Assembly (NCBI GenBank): GCA_021741795.1
Contig: JAIOXC010000044.1
Span: 1-10,421, forward strand
Source: Ilumatobacteraceae bacterium
GTDB taxonomy: Bacteria > Actinomycetota > Acidimicrobiia > Acidimicrobiales > Ilumatobacteraceae
Reading direction: 5' to 3'
Length of the DNA: 10,421 bases
Shown here in pieces: positions 1-6,362 of this stretch. Position 1 is the stretch's first letter. Each line of letters begins with the position of its first letter. The translations under genes were made by a program, and so were the position numbers. The notes under the pieces were generated by a model that saw only the letters and a program-made list of their open reading frames with translations, made no database searches and was not told where the DNA came from.

Positions 1-1
1 T

Positions 2-652
2 GCTGGCAACATCGTCACAGAAGAAGGCGTCGATGCTCTACATAAGGCAGGAGTCGACGCAGTCAAAGTTGGTGTCGGTGCCGGATCAATCTGCACCACT
101 CGCGTTATTGCAGGTGCAGGCATGCCGCAGTTGTCGGCCATTCACTTCACTGCGCAACGCGCACACAAACTCGGCGTGCCGTTGATCGCCGATGGCGGCG
201 TCACGTATTCGGGTGATCTCGTTAAAGCATTTTCTGCTGGCGCCACCGTCGTGATGCTCGGCAGTTTGCTCGCTGGTACCGATGAAGCACCTGGTGAAGT
301 CGAGTTGTTTGAGGGTCGTCGCTACAAGAGTTACCGCGGTATGGGCTCACTCGGTGCCATGCAAGGTCTTGGTGCCGACCGTTACGGTTCTGCTCAAGGC
401 GATGGAGCAAAGCGCAACAAACTCGTACCAGAGGGCATCGAAGGTCGTGTTGCATATGCAGGGTCTCTTGCCGATGTGATCTACCAACTCGTGGGTGGTC
501 TGCGCTCGGGCATGGGTTATGCAGGTGCTGCCACGTTGCCCGAATTGCATCAGCGTGCCCGCTTTATGCGTGTGACCACTGCTGGCCGCGAAGAAAGCCA
601 CCCACATGATGTGACCATCACTCACGAGGCTCCCAACTACCACAGCAGTTAA
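2..652 (+). CDS. guaB: IMP dehydrogenase, C-terminal part (5' end outside window)
   Basis: Catalyses the NAD-dependent oxidation of IMP to XMP, the committed step of GMP synthesis in the cytoplasm. The frame is open from base 2 and gives 216 residues before TAA. Near the start is the active-site loop GVGAGSICTTR, whose Cys (fragment residue 31) is the IMP-attacking nucleophile. It is followed by the phosphate-binding part of the barrel (PLIADGGVTYSGD), the YRGMGS segment, the mobile flap with its Arg-Tyr pair (ADRYG, fragment residues about 127-128), and VPEGIEG. These motifs are canonical for the family. An internal Met at base 122 is not the start, because the family motif begins upstream of it. 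The N-terminal barrel half and any CBS domains lie outside the window. The last 25 or so residues (AGREESHPHDV onward) are a normal tail for the family. No terminator is evident after the stop. Confidence 0.96.
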   Translation, partial: AGNIVTEEGVDALHKAGVDAVKVGVGAGSICTTRVIAGAGMPQLSAIHFTAQRAHKLGVPLIADGGVTYSGDLVKAFSAGATVVMLGSLLAGTDEAPGEVELFEGRRYKSYRGMGSLGAMQGLGADRYGSAQGDGAKRNKLVPEGIEGRVAYAGSLADVIYQLVGGLRSGMGYAGAATLPELHQRARFMRVTTAGREESHPHDVTITHEAPNYHSS

Positions 653-660
653 ATAATGGC

Positions 661-689
661 TTGACAACTCCAGCTTGGCTGTCTGTACT
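661..689 (+). promoter_or_regulatory. Sigma70-type promoter, probably giving a leaderless transcript
   Basis: A perfect TTGACA (661-666), a 17-nt spacer and TGTACT (684-689, four of six consensus bases) lie just after guaB. The predicted transcription start falls at or within a base or two of the ATG at 698, so the mRNA would have essentially no leader. No Shine-Dalgarno sequence precedes that ATG, which fits. Confidence 0.6.
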
Positions 690-697
690 GTGCGCAC

Positions 698-874
698 ATG
701 ACCAATATTGATGATGACCAAACCCCAGAAGATGACGTCGACCATACGACTACATTGAAGGGGAGATTTCCTAATTCGGGCATGCTCGAGTTACTGATGG
801 CCGATCGCCGCGAGGAAAGAGAAAGAGAGCGACTGTGTGATATTGCATTTGACCAATTCGGCAAACTGGATTGA
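698..874 (+). CDS. Hypothetical acidic/charged 58-aa protein
   Basis: A 58-codon ORF from ATG to TGA that I do not recognise. The N-terminus is strongly acidic (NIDDDQTPEDDVDH). The middle is FPNSGMLELLMADRR, followed by a highly charged helix-like run (REERERERL). There is no signal peptide or membrane segment. Support for it being real: a good sigma70 promoter places the transcription start at its ATG, and its 3' end overlaps the downstream DUF952-GNAT gene by 38 bp in another frame. The RBS of that gene (purine-rich, about 815-829) lies inside this ORF. It may be a genuine small protein, or an upstream ORF whose translation couples expression of the next gene. Codon use alone does not decide between these. 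Confidence 0.5.
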   Translation: MTNIDDDQTPEDDVDHTTTLKGRFPNSGMLELLMADRREERERERLCDIAFDQFGKLD

Positions 875-1667
875 GGCGCAGCAGCAAGGCTTCCTCACAG
901 CGCCCTCACTTGCCGCTGAAGGTTTCATTCACTGCTCCACCGAGTATCAAATGCGCGATGTTGCCAACAAGTACTACCGCGGTGCAACCGACATGGTGTT
1001 GGTGCACATTGATCCAGCTGCGCTCGCGAGCCCTCTCAAGTGGGAACCCCCTGCACACATTGACGGCTCACCTTCGCTCCCCGACGAGCCATTGTTCCCA
1101 CATATATATGGTGTGATCAATCTCGACGCCGTTAGCCAAGTGACCGACTTCCCTTCAAACCCCAACGGCTCGTTCGATCTGCCAATTCAACTCACCGCAT
1201 TCTCCATCACCCATGTCAAACACGTTCCACATCTCCATCAACAGGCAGCAGAGATGTCTCGAGTTGCATGGAAGCTCGACTTCCCCGAAGATACGACTCA
1301 GACCTACCTGGACATGTTCAATGTCAGCGGCACTTACGCCGGTCGCTTTGTCGAAGTCTTTGCTGCTATCAACCAAGCAAATGAGCTGCTCGGCCTAGCA
1401 ACGCTCGTAGACGACGATGGACTCCCTGGTGCCACCGAACCTGGCCCGTGGCTTGCAGCCGTTTTTGTTGTACCCGAAGCCCGCAAACTCGGGGTTGGTT
1501 CAGCACTCATCGATCACGTTGTAAATCGTTCACGAGAACTTGGCTACGCAGAGATGTTTCTCTACACCGACCACCAACAACAGTGGTACGAAAAAAGAGG
1601 ATGGACGTATACACGCGACACGCTGCTCAACGACATCAAACATGTCGTGATGCGCAACGCGATCTAA
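837..1667 (+). CDS. DUF952 - GNAT acetyltransferase fusion protein
   Basis: A 276-aa cytoplasmic protein with two modules. Residues 1 to about 118 match DUF952: an N-terminal ILHLT...W..AQ..GFLTAPSLAAEGFIHCS, then KWEPP and FPHIYGVINLDAV, all typical of that family, whose biochemical role is not established. Residues about 120-276 form a GNAT N-acetyltransferase fold. The acetyl-CoA loop is AVFVVPEARKLGVGSALI (R216-x-x-G-x-G), and YEKRGW at 251-256 is the usual GNAT motif B region. The acceptor is unknown. The GTG start at 837 was chosen because the DUF952 fold begins immediately, and because a purine-rich RBS (AGAGAAAGAGAG) lies just upstream inside the preceding small ORF. The gene converges on the SIMPL lipoprotein gene with only 12 bp between the stops. 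Domain calls are firm; function is unassigned. Confidence 0.85.
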   Translation: MILHLTNSANWIEAQQQGFLTAPSLAAEGFIHCSTEYQMRDVANKYYRGATDMVLVHIDPAALASPLKWEPPAHIDGSPSLPDEPLFPHIYGVINLDAVSQVTDFPSNPNGSFDLPIQLTAFSITHVKHVPHLHQQAAEMSRVAWKLDFPEDTTQTYLDMFNVSGTYAGRFVEVFAAINQANELLGLATLVDDDGLPGATEPGPWLAAVFVVPEARKLGVGSALIDHVVNRSRELGYAEMFLYTDHQQQWYEKRGWTYTRDTLLNDIKHVVMRNAI

Positions 1668-1679
1668 TTTAAAGAAGCG

Positions 1680-2432
1680 TTACTTCAGGCTCCAGCGCAC
1701 TTCAATCGTCACCGATACTTCTTGTAGACCAAGATCAATCTGAGTAGGTGCACTCTCGGCTGCGTCCATCACTTTGTCGGTCATCAACGTTGGCACAAAG
1801 TTTGCTGGTGCAGATACTTCTGTTACGTAGACCACATCGCCTAAATCAACATCAAGCAATTTGGCATATGCCTCGGCTTTGGTCTTGGCAATTGACACTG
1901 CCCTGTCGCGCGCGTCGGCTGCAGCCGCATCGGTATCGAGCAGTGTGGGTGTCACCGAACTGATCTGCAACGCATTGCCACCAGCAGCAACAACTGCATC
2001 CACCACTTCGCCAGCCTTTGCTGCGTCGCGCAGTGTCACCACAAACACTTGCTGACCGCGATACCCCTTCAACGACGTCGTGCCATCAGCGAGATAGTTG
2101 TATTCCGGGTACACCGTTGCGTTCTGAGTCGCAATGTCGTCTTTTGCCACGCCTTGAGCATCCAATGCTTCGCGCACCTTTGCAGCCGCATCACTCGTTT
2201 GCGACACTGCAGTTGACGTCGAGTCGGTGAGAGCCGTTACTGAGAAATTGAATGAAACGCCGTCCGGTACGACTTTGATCGTGCCTGTCGCCTGCACGGT
2301 TACGCCCCTGTCGGTTGATGCCTGCACGACCATCGTGTGGTCTTCACGGTCTCTGCCGCCACAGCCCGCAAGGGATATCACACCAATAGCCACGACACCT
2401 ACAACTGCGATCACTTTGGGGAGTGTTTTCAT
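1680..2432 (-). CDS. SIMPL-domain (DUF541) lipoprotein
   Basis: A 250-aa predicted lipoprotein. The N-terminus is MKTLPK followed by a hydrophobic stretch ending in the lipobox L-A-G-C (Cys at about 24), so the mature protein should be anchored on the outer face of the membrane. The rest is a SIMPL/DUF541 domain: VTVQATGTIKVVPDGVSFNFSV at the start, a heptad-rich helix (SDAAAKVREALDAQGV), DIATQNATVYPEYNY, GYRGQQVFVVTLRD, and a C-terminal DLGLQEVSVTIEVRWSL strand. Family members are periplasmic or cell-surface proteins of poorly defined role, often linked to stress. The open frame extends upstream to 2729, but the start at 2432 is preferred because it places the signal sequence and lipobox at the N-terminus, and because the extension runs antisense to the methyltransferase. 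Only 16 bp separate its start from the divergent methyltransferase start. Confidence 0.9.
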   Translation of the reverse strand: MKTLPKVIAVVGVVAIGVISLAGCGGRDREDHTMVVQASTDRGVTVQATGTIKVVPDGVSFNFSVTALTDSTSTAVSQTSDAAAKVREALDAQGVAKDDIATQNATVYPEYNYLADGTTSLKGYRGQQVFVVTLRDAAKAGEVVDAVVAAGGNALQISSVTPTLLDTDAAAADARDRAVSIAKTKAEAYAKLLDVDLGDVVYVTEVSAPANFVPTLMTDKVMDAAESAPTQIDLGLQEVSVTIEVRWSLK

Positions 2433-2435
2433 AAC

Positions 2436-2441
2436 TACAGT
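2436..2441 (+). promoter_or_regulatory. Candidate -10 element for the methyltransferase gene
   Basis: TACAGT (TANNNT type) ends 7 nt before the ATG at 2449. That spacing would place transcription initiation at or next to the start codon. No convincing -35 or Shine-Dalgarno sequence is visible. The whole divergent spacer is 16 bp, so the promoters of the two genes must overlap each other's 5' ends. Confidence 0.35.
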
Positions 2442-2448
2442 CTGCCCT

Positions 2449-3552
2449 ATGGAACAACTCGATCCCGACAAGTTAAAACTCTTTTCTTTCCTGCTTTTCA
2501 GCAAGCTTGAAGGAGCCGTTACCTCGGGCATGGTGCATTTGGGTGACCAACTTGGTTTGTATAAGGCGCTCGCGGCTGCGCAACAACCACTCACCACTGC
2601 ACAACTTGCGCACGCAACACAACTCAATGAGCGATGGGTACGTGAGTGGTCATACAACCAGGCTGCTGCCAAAATGATTTCCACGATCAACAAGTCAACA
2701 ACATCAGGACCTGCGATTGATGACGACACGTTCTATTTGTCGCCAGAGCAAACCGCAGTGCTTGCCACCGACAACCACCCAGCATTCGGCATGGGAATGT
2801 TTCATCGACTACCGCAAACAATGGAGTCACTCAAGCGCATGCCCGAAAGCTTTCGCACTGGCATCGGCCATAACTATGACAGCCACGGCCCCGAGGGCGC
2901 AGTTGGCATCGAGCGCAGCTTCGAGCCGTGGACAAATGCAAATCTCATCTCGGCCGTGCTTCCCGCACTCGACGGCGTAGAAAAAATGCTTGATGCTGGC
3001 GCAACTATCGCCGACGTTGGTTGTGGCGCTGGCGGTGCAGTGCTGCTCATGGCCAAAGCATTTCCAAATAGCTCATTCACTGGCTATGAAATCAGTCAGT
3101 ACGCACTCGATCGCGCAGCTCAAAAACTAAAAGATTCAAAACTTATCAACGCAAGTTTTAATGACGCTCGCACAAACCCACTTCCTGCCGACCACTCAGT
3201 CGACTTCATCACCACGTTTGATTGCATTCACGACATGACACACCCCGCCGAAATGATGCATGCCATTCGTGCGGCACTCAAACCAAACGGTACATGGTTG
3301 CTTGTCGACATCAAAGCTCACGACACGTTTGCACTCAACATGCAAAAGAACCCAATGGCTCCCCTGATGTATGGCATCAGTGTCTTGTCATGCATGTCGT
3401 CTGCCATGTCGGCACCTGGCGGTGCAGGTCTCGGCACACTCGGCCTCTCGGCAACCAATGCCGAATCAATGGCAAAAGCTGCAGGTTTTTCGCACTTCCG
3501 CAAACTTGATATCGACCATTCGGTCAACGCCTTCTACGAAATACGGCCGTAG
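2449..3552 (+). CDS. Winged-helix class I SAM-dependent methyltransferase (Rv2258c-like)
   Basis: A 367-aa protein. Residues about 15-105 look like the N-terminal winged-helix/dimerisation domain of this group (GLYKALAAAQQPLTTAQLAHATQLNERWVREW...). Residues about 180-367 are a Rossmann methyltransferase. SAM motif I is ADVGCGAGG (188-196), the acidic residue ending beta 2 is E214 (GYEIS), and the post-II motif is TFDCIHDMTHP (257-266). LKPNGTWLLVDIKAHD and the C-terminal SVLSCMS...GLGTLG and AGF.HFRK segments are also typical of Rv2258c-like enzymes. The substrate is unknown. The frame is open from 2227, but the ATG at 2449 is chosen because upstream sequence is antisense to the SIMPL gene and the family N-terminus starts here. 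It is transcribed divergently from the SIMPL lipoprotein gene and ends 37 bp before the tRNA-Arg. Confidence 0.88.
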   Translation: MEQLDPDKLKLFSFLLFSKLEGAVTSGMVHLGDQLGLYKALAAAQQPLTTAQLAHATQLNERWVREWSYNQAAAKMISTINKSTTSGPAIDDDTFYLSPEQTAVLATDNHPAFGMGMFHRLPQTMESLKRMPESFRTGIGHNYDSHGPEGAVGIERSFEPWTNANLISAVLPALDGVEKMLDAGATIADVGCGAGGAVLLMAKAFPNSSFTGYEISQYALDRAAQKLKDSKLINASFNDARTNPLPADHSVDFITTFDCIHDMTHPAEMMHAIRAALKPNGTWLLVDIKAHDTFALNMQKNPMAPLMYGISVLSCMSSAMSAPGGAGLGTLGLSATNAESMAKAAGFSHFRKLDIDHSVNAFYEIRP

Positions 3553-3578
3553 TCACTGCGGCAACGCACCACTAATAT
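3550..3578 (+). promoter_or_regulatory. Putative tRNA-Arg promoter
   Basis: TAGTCA (3550-3555), a 17-nt spacer and TAATAT (3573-3578) each match four of six consensus bases. The predicted start is about 5 nt before the tRNA 5' end. A small inverted repeat, CACTA-ATATG-TAGTG, surrounds the -10. Confidence 0.5.
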
Positions 3579-3589
3579 GTAGTGCACAA

Positions 3590-3665
3590 GCGTTCGTAGC
3601 TCAATGGATAGAGCATCTGACTTCGGATCAGAGGGTTGGGGGTTCGAGTCCCTCCGAGCGCGCCA
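3590..3665 (+). tRNA. tRNA-Arg (anticodon TCG), CCA encoded
   Basis: A complete 76-nt cloverleaf. The acceptor stem is GCGTTCG/CGAGCGC with one T-G wobble. The D arm is GCTC/GAGC. The anticodon stem is TCTGA/TCAGA, with loop CTTCGGA giving anticodon TCG (reads CGA). The variable loop is GGGTT. The T stem is GGGGG/CCCTC with loop TTCGAGT. The discriminator is G, and the CCA is encoded at 3663-3665. A 45-nt near-copy of its 3' part, from the anticodon loop through CCA, occurs in the same orientation at 9144-9188, which makes this tRNA a candidate integration site. Confidence 0.97.
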
Positions 3666-3685
3666 ATTCCTGCAGGTAGAAGTTT

Positions 3686-3701
3686 GTTACAAATTTGTGG
3701 A
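3686..3701 (+). promoter_or_regulatory. Degenerate GTNAC-N6-GTNAC box upstream of the microprotein gene
   Basis: GTTAC-AAATTT-GTGGA: the first half is exact and the second is degenerate. It has the same AAA/TTT-rich 6-nt centre as the boxes at 5403 and 6284. Another GTAAC lies at 3713-3717. The box sits about 45-60 nt before the microprotein ATG. Confidence 0.3.
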
Positions 3702-3734
3702 TATTTTTCTACGTAACAGTGAGACAACAGTTCT

Positions 3735-3740
3735 TAATGT
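3735..3740 (+). promoter_or_regulatory. Candidate -10 element for the 59-aa membrane protein
   Basis: TAATGT (TANNNT type) ends 6 nt before the ATG at 3747, the spacing expected for a leaderless transcript. No Shine-Dalgarno sequence is seen. Confidence 0.35.
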
Positions 3741-3746
3741 GACCTC

Positions 3747-3926
3747 ATGTTCCTCGTTTCACTGTTACTTATCGGGTGGTTAATCATCGCCTTTTTCATC
3801 TACAGAATGATTCTTCGACACGAATTAAGTGCTGCTGAAGAAAGAGCATTGAATTTGGACGAATCACTCGAAAACGACCAGCCGCTTCCTAATCCCAAAT
3901 GGCACCCGTATATTCGGATGTTTTAG
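3747..3926 (+). CDS. Hypothetical single-pass membrane microprotein (59 aa)
   Basis: A 59-codon ORF that I do not recognise. Residues 1-23 form one strongly hydrophobic segment (FLVSLLLIGWLIIAFFIY) that would act as a membrane anchor. It is followed by a basic RMILRHE turn, a charged helix-like stretch (LSAAEERALNLDESLEND) and a Pro/aromatic tail (QPLPNPKWHPYIRMF). The clear membrane-plus-charged-tail architecture, a -10-like TAATGT 6 nt upstream, and a GTTAC-containing box further upstream argue that it is real. It is the first ORF after the tRNA-Arg and converges on the Ig-like protein gene. The N-out/C-in topology (Arg-rich flank after the segment) is inferred from the positive-inside rule. 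It could be a small regulator or partner of an envelope protein, but nothing in the sequence says which. Confidence 0.6.
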   Translation: MFLVSLLLIGWLIIAFFIYRMILRHELSAAEERALNLDESLENDQPLPNPKWHPYIRMF

Positions 3927-4042
3927 TGCGGTAACTGACTGCGAGTTCCTACAAGGTTGCCCAGAACCAATAGCTCCCTTCCGAATTGACTTTGAAAGAG
4001 AGGATTGGTGTTTCGGGTCGCTCCGAAGGCCCCACAGTAAAT

Positions 4043-5341
4043 TCAGATACCGAACTGCGCCGACGTCCAGGTGCCCAAGTCGGTTCCTGTTGCAGAGACT
4101 GCCTTCACCGCGACTGTCCATACGCCCTTTCTCAGGTTGGTGAACTGGCTACGAACTACTCCGGCAGAAGTTGGCGCAAGCATTGACTTGCTAATGCTTC
4201 CACCACCAACTCGGCTGGCTACTACCTGATACAGACGAACATCGGGGCTTGCAGAAATTCCTGCAGTTGAAACAGCAACAGTCATTCCCTTTGCGCGCAC
4301 TCCTACGTGAACCTCACACCCAAAAGTTGCAGTAGGTAGTTGTGAGTTTGTCGCCTTAACCGACTGCACAAGTCGACCACCAATAGTCGCAGCCACACAA
4401 CTCGCACTACTTCCACTCGTTGGCACCGTGCCGCCAGTAGTTGCTATCGCCAATGTTACTGTTGCCGTTGCTGTCTTCGTACCGTCGTTTGCAGTCACGG
4501 TAAACACTGTTGACGAGAGTGAAACCGTTGGAGTTCCGTAGATAATCCCTTTCGTCGGATGAAGAACAAGACCGGAGGGAAGCACTGGGCTAACAGTGAA
4601 TGCCTTGCTCGCTGCTAAGGAACTTGAAGTAAGAATGGCGGTTTCAACAATTGCTTTACCCACTTGCCCATTCACTGTTTGTGTAGCTGGTGTCAACTTC
4701 AATGGACCTTCCACCACAATACGAATCGTCGAAAAGCCATACTTTGCACCATCTGAAACCGTGATGATGTAGACACCCGAGCTTGCTGCATTAACTGGCG
4801 TTCCCGAGATCACACCAGTTGCAGTATTCATTGATACGCCATCAGGCAGTTTTGGAGTAACTGAAAAATACTTTGTTCCCGTAATGAGAGCGGCTGTTAG
4901 TGCCGTCGATGCAGTAAGCGCCGTGCCCACTTTCCCGCTTACTGATTGAGAAGCAGGAGTTACGGCAACACTTTGACTGGTTACTTCGGTGACCGTGAGT
5001 GTCAGCGTTGCCATCGCCGAGGACGCCCCATCGGAGGCAACGATTGAAAACGTCGTTGCAGCCAATGAAACAGTTGGCGTGCCACTGACTACACCTGTTG
5101 TGGAATTTATTGATAGACCCACAGGAAGTGCAGGCGTAATGGTGAAGGTTTTGGTGCCAGCAATTTCGGTTGACACGAGCGCGGTAGTTGCGGTCATTGC
5201 CTCACCCACCGAAACCGTTGCGGTTTGCGCGGCCGGGGCAAGCGATGGGGCTGCACCAACAGAGCTGGTTGCCACAGGAAGAGCAACTACCAAAGATGTC
5301 AAACCGACCAGTGCAATAACTCGAAGTAATTTCTTTCGCAT
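4043..5341 (-). CDS. Secreted protein with three putative Ig (He_PIG-like) repeats
   Basis: A 432-aa exported protein. Residues 1-30 are a Sec signal peptide (MRKKLLR, hydrophobic core, likely cleavage after SSVGA). Three repeats of about 85 residues follow (about 33-117, 126-211, 215-300). Each begins PA.Q....G.VG.A and carries TK.F.V.P.LP.G...N..TG.I.GTP.....T.F.V...DG, the signature of putative Ig domains often found in bacterial surface proteins. Residues about 305-432 form a separate C-terminal region with Cys315 and Cys342, possibly a disulfide, that I do not recognise. No sortase motif or membrane anchor is seen, so it is probably released or held non-covalently. The ATG at 5341 is chosen over an upstream TTG because GGAGAG lies 4 nt before it. 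It is downstream of the glycosyltransferase gene on the same strand, and a GTNAC box lies in the 62-bp gap. Confidence 0.85.
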   Translation of the reverse strand: MRKKLLRVIALVGLTSLVVALPVATSSVGAAPSLAPAAQTATVSVGEAMTATTALVSTEIAGTKTFTITPALPVGLSINSTTGVVSGTPTVSLAATTFSIVASDGASSAMATLTLTVTEVTSQSVAVTPASQSVSGKVGTALTASTALTAALITGTKYFSVTPKLPDGVSMNTATGVISGTPVNAASSGVYIITVSDGAKYGFSTIRIVVEGPLKLTPATQTVNGQVGKAIVETAILTSSSLAASKAFTVSPVLPSGLVLHPTKGIIYGTPTVSLSSTVFTVTANDGTKTATATVTLAIATTGGTVPTSGSSASCVAATIGGRLVQSVKATNSQLPTATFGCEVHVGVRAKGMTVAVSTAGISASPDVRLYQVVASRVGGGSISKSMLAPTSAGVVRSQFTNLRKGVWTVAVKAVSATGTDLGTWTSAQFGI

Positions 5342-5345
5342 ATGA

Positions 5346-5351
5346 CTCTCC
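5346..5351 (-). promoter_or_regulatory. Ribosome binding site of the Ig-repeat protein
   Basis: On the minus strand GGAGAG precedes the ATG at 5341 by 4 nt. This decides the start in favour of ATG over the in-frame TTG at 5353, which overlaps the RBS. It also implies a real 5' leader, unlike several neighbouring genes. Confidence 0.65.
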
Positions 5352-5402
5352 AATCAGGGGGTTCAATCAACTTAGGTTGGCAAAAAATGTCATGCATGCG
5401 TT

Positions 5403-5418
5403 GTTACGAAATTGTGAC
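5403..5418 (-). promoter_or_regulatory. GTNAC-N6-GTNAC direct-repeat box (exact) upstream of the Ig-repeat gene
   Basis: Read on the minus strand it is GTCAC-AATTTC-GTAAC, two exact GTNAC half-sites at 11-bp period. It lies 62-77 nt before the ATG of the Ig-repeat gene and overlaps the stop codon of the glycosyltransferase gene. A TAAGTT -10 candidate (5369-5374) would place the box near -48, a typical activator position. The layout resembles MtrA/GlnR-type OmpR-family sites. Confidence 0.5.
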
Positions 5419-6228
5419 AAATTGCTTTATTTCACTAATTGCAGAGCGTCCCAGCGCCGGACTGCGACGAAACTCAAAGTCACGCACCACCGAATTTGAG
5501 ATTCCTGCACGAGAAACGATGGCTCGTGCAACATTGGACGCGGTGATTGCAAGCTGAGCAATTGGGCGTTGCCGATGACTGATATGACCAAGATCTACCT
5601 CGGTGACTGAACTTGACCCGTACATCTGAAAAATATCGAGCGCAATTCCAATGTCGACTCCGTAGTCGCAGTCAAGCCACAGGTCACCAACAACATTTCT
5701 TCTCGCAGCGAACATGCCAGACAGCGGTTGCGACAAAAAATTGAATGATGGGTGAAGGAGATCGAGCAACGGCCGAGCGGTCAGCGCTGTCACTCTTCCC
5801 TCTTCACCTTCACTGCCATTCACCCACCTCACAAAACCACCCTTGACCAGTTGCACTCTGGGTTCTGTTTCAAGAGGATCAAACATTTGCAGGATCTTTG
5901 CTGGTTCCATCTCGCCAAGGTCGCCATCAACCCATGCGATCAAATCGCTGGCACACGACACAAGTGAAGCATAAATTGCATCCCCCTTGCCATTACTCCC
6001 ACCAAATTTTTGGCACAGTGTGCGAGTCGACACTACGTTTGCACCACACTCTTGTGCGATTTCGGCAGTTCGATCATCCGACCGGTCGTCAATCACTAAA
6101 ACTTGACAATCAAAATTGGGCCTCTGATTTATCGCTTTCTTCAGAGACAATACAACCGAGCCAATTGTCTTGGCCTCATTCCGAGCTGGTATACAAATTG
6201 TTCGTGAGTTGTTCGCTGATGAGTTCAT
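5404..6228 (-). CDS. GT81-family glycosyltransferase, glucosyl-3-phosphoglycerate synthase-like
   Basis: A 274-aa GT-A glycosyltransferase most like GpgS, which transfers glucose from an NDP-glucose to 3-phosphoglycerate, the first step toward glucosylglycerate and methylglucose lipopolysaccharides. Motifs in order: CIPARNEAKTIGSVV (12-26), VIDDRSDDRT (45-54), GKGDAIYASL (80-89), the metal/nucleotide DxD as WVDGDL (D101, D103), LVKGGFVRW, GRVTALTARPLLDLL (144-158), QPLSGMFAARR (167-177), DYGVDIGIALDI and VDLGHISHRQRP. The RVT triad matches acceptor-binding residues of the mycobacterial enzyme as I recall them. Two positions differ: M172 where GpgS usually has Glu after QPL.G, and Gln220 where HRN is usual. 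The family is secure, but the exact acceptor is uncertain. ATG 6228 is chosen over the in-frame GTG at 6267 because the 13 extra residues look unlike the family. It is divergent from the response regulator gene. Confidence 0.82.
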   Translation of the reverse strand: MNSSANNSRTICIPARNEAKTIGSVVLSLKKAINQRPNFDCQVLVIDDRSDDRTAEIAQECGANVVSTRTLCQKFGGSNGKGDAIYASLVSCASDLIAWVDGDLGEMEPAKILQMFDPLETEPRVQLVKGGFVRWVNGSEGEEGRVTALTARPLLDLLHPSFNFLSQPLSGMFAARRNVVGDLWLDCDYGVDIGIALDIFQMYGSSSVTEVDLGHISHRQRPIAQLAITASNVARAIVSRAGISNSVVRDFEFRRSPALGRSAISEIKQFVTIS

Positions 6229-6283
6229 ATGGCGAGTTTGGCAACTTAACGTGTCAATAACTCCCACTAAAGCATCACACTCT

Positions 6284-6299
6284 GTAACGAAATTGACAC
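6284..6299 (+). promoter_or_regulatory. GTNAC-type box between divergent glycosyltransferase and response regulator genes
   Basis: GTAAC-GAAATT-GACAC: one exact half-site and one with a single mismatch at 11-bp period. The GAAATT centre is identical to that of the 5403 box. It lies about 64-79 nt before the response regulator GTG and 56-71 nt before the glycosyltransferase ATG, so it could serve both genes. Confidence 0.4.
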
Positions 6300-6362
6300 G
6301 AGTTTGTTGATTCAGTCAAAACAGCCACCCACGCGACATGCGATTGATGGCAGACTTAACGC

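Noticed and set aside
347..745. 132-aa minus-strand ORF
   Set aside because: It is antisense to guaB and the following small ORF, has no recognisable domain, and is explained as a shadow of strongly biased coding DNA.
2227..2448. N-terminal extension of the methyltransferase frame
   Set aside because: It runs antisense through the SIMPL lipoprotein gene, and the methyltransferase family N-terminus begins at 2449.
2433..2729. N-terminal extension of the SIMPL lipoprotein frame
   Set aside because: It is antisense to the methyltransferase and would bury the signal sequence and lipobox internally.
3371..3679. 102-aa ORF ending in a VAQWIEHLTSDQRVGG-like stretch
   Set aside because: The tail is a translation of the tRNA-Arg and the front is an out-of-frame read of the methyltransferase. 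This is a well-known kind of false protein.
3927..4042. Convergent gap between the microprotein and Ig-repeat genes
   Set aside because: Only a 5-bp stem (TTCGG...CCGAA near 4010) without a T-run. Too weak to call a terminator.
4043..5341. CRISPR-like or DNA-level tandem repeat in the Ig-repeat gene
   Set aside because: The repetition is at protein level, about 85 residues with diverged codons. There are no short identical repeats with spacers.
6246..6261. TTAAC-N6-ATAAC as a further GTNAC-type box
   Set aside because: Neither half-site matches GTNAC exactly, and AT-rich intergenic DNA gives such near matches easily.
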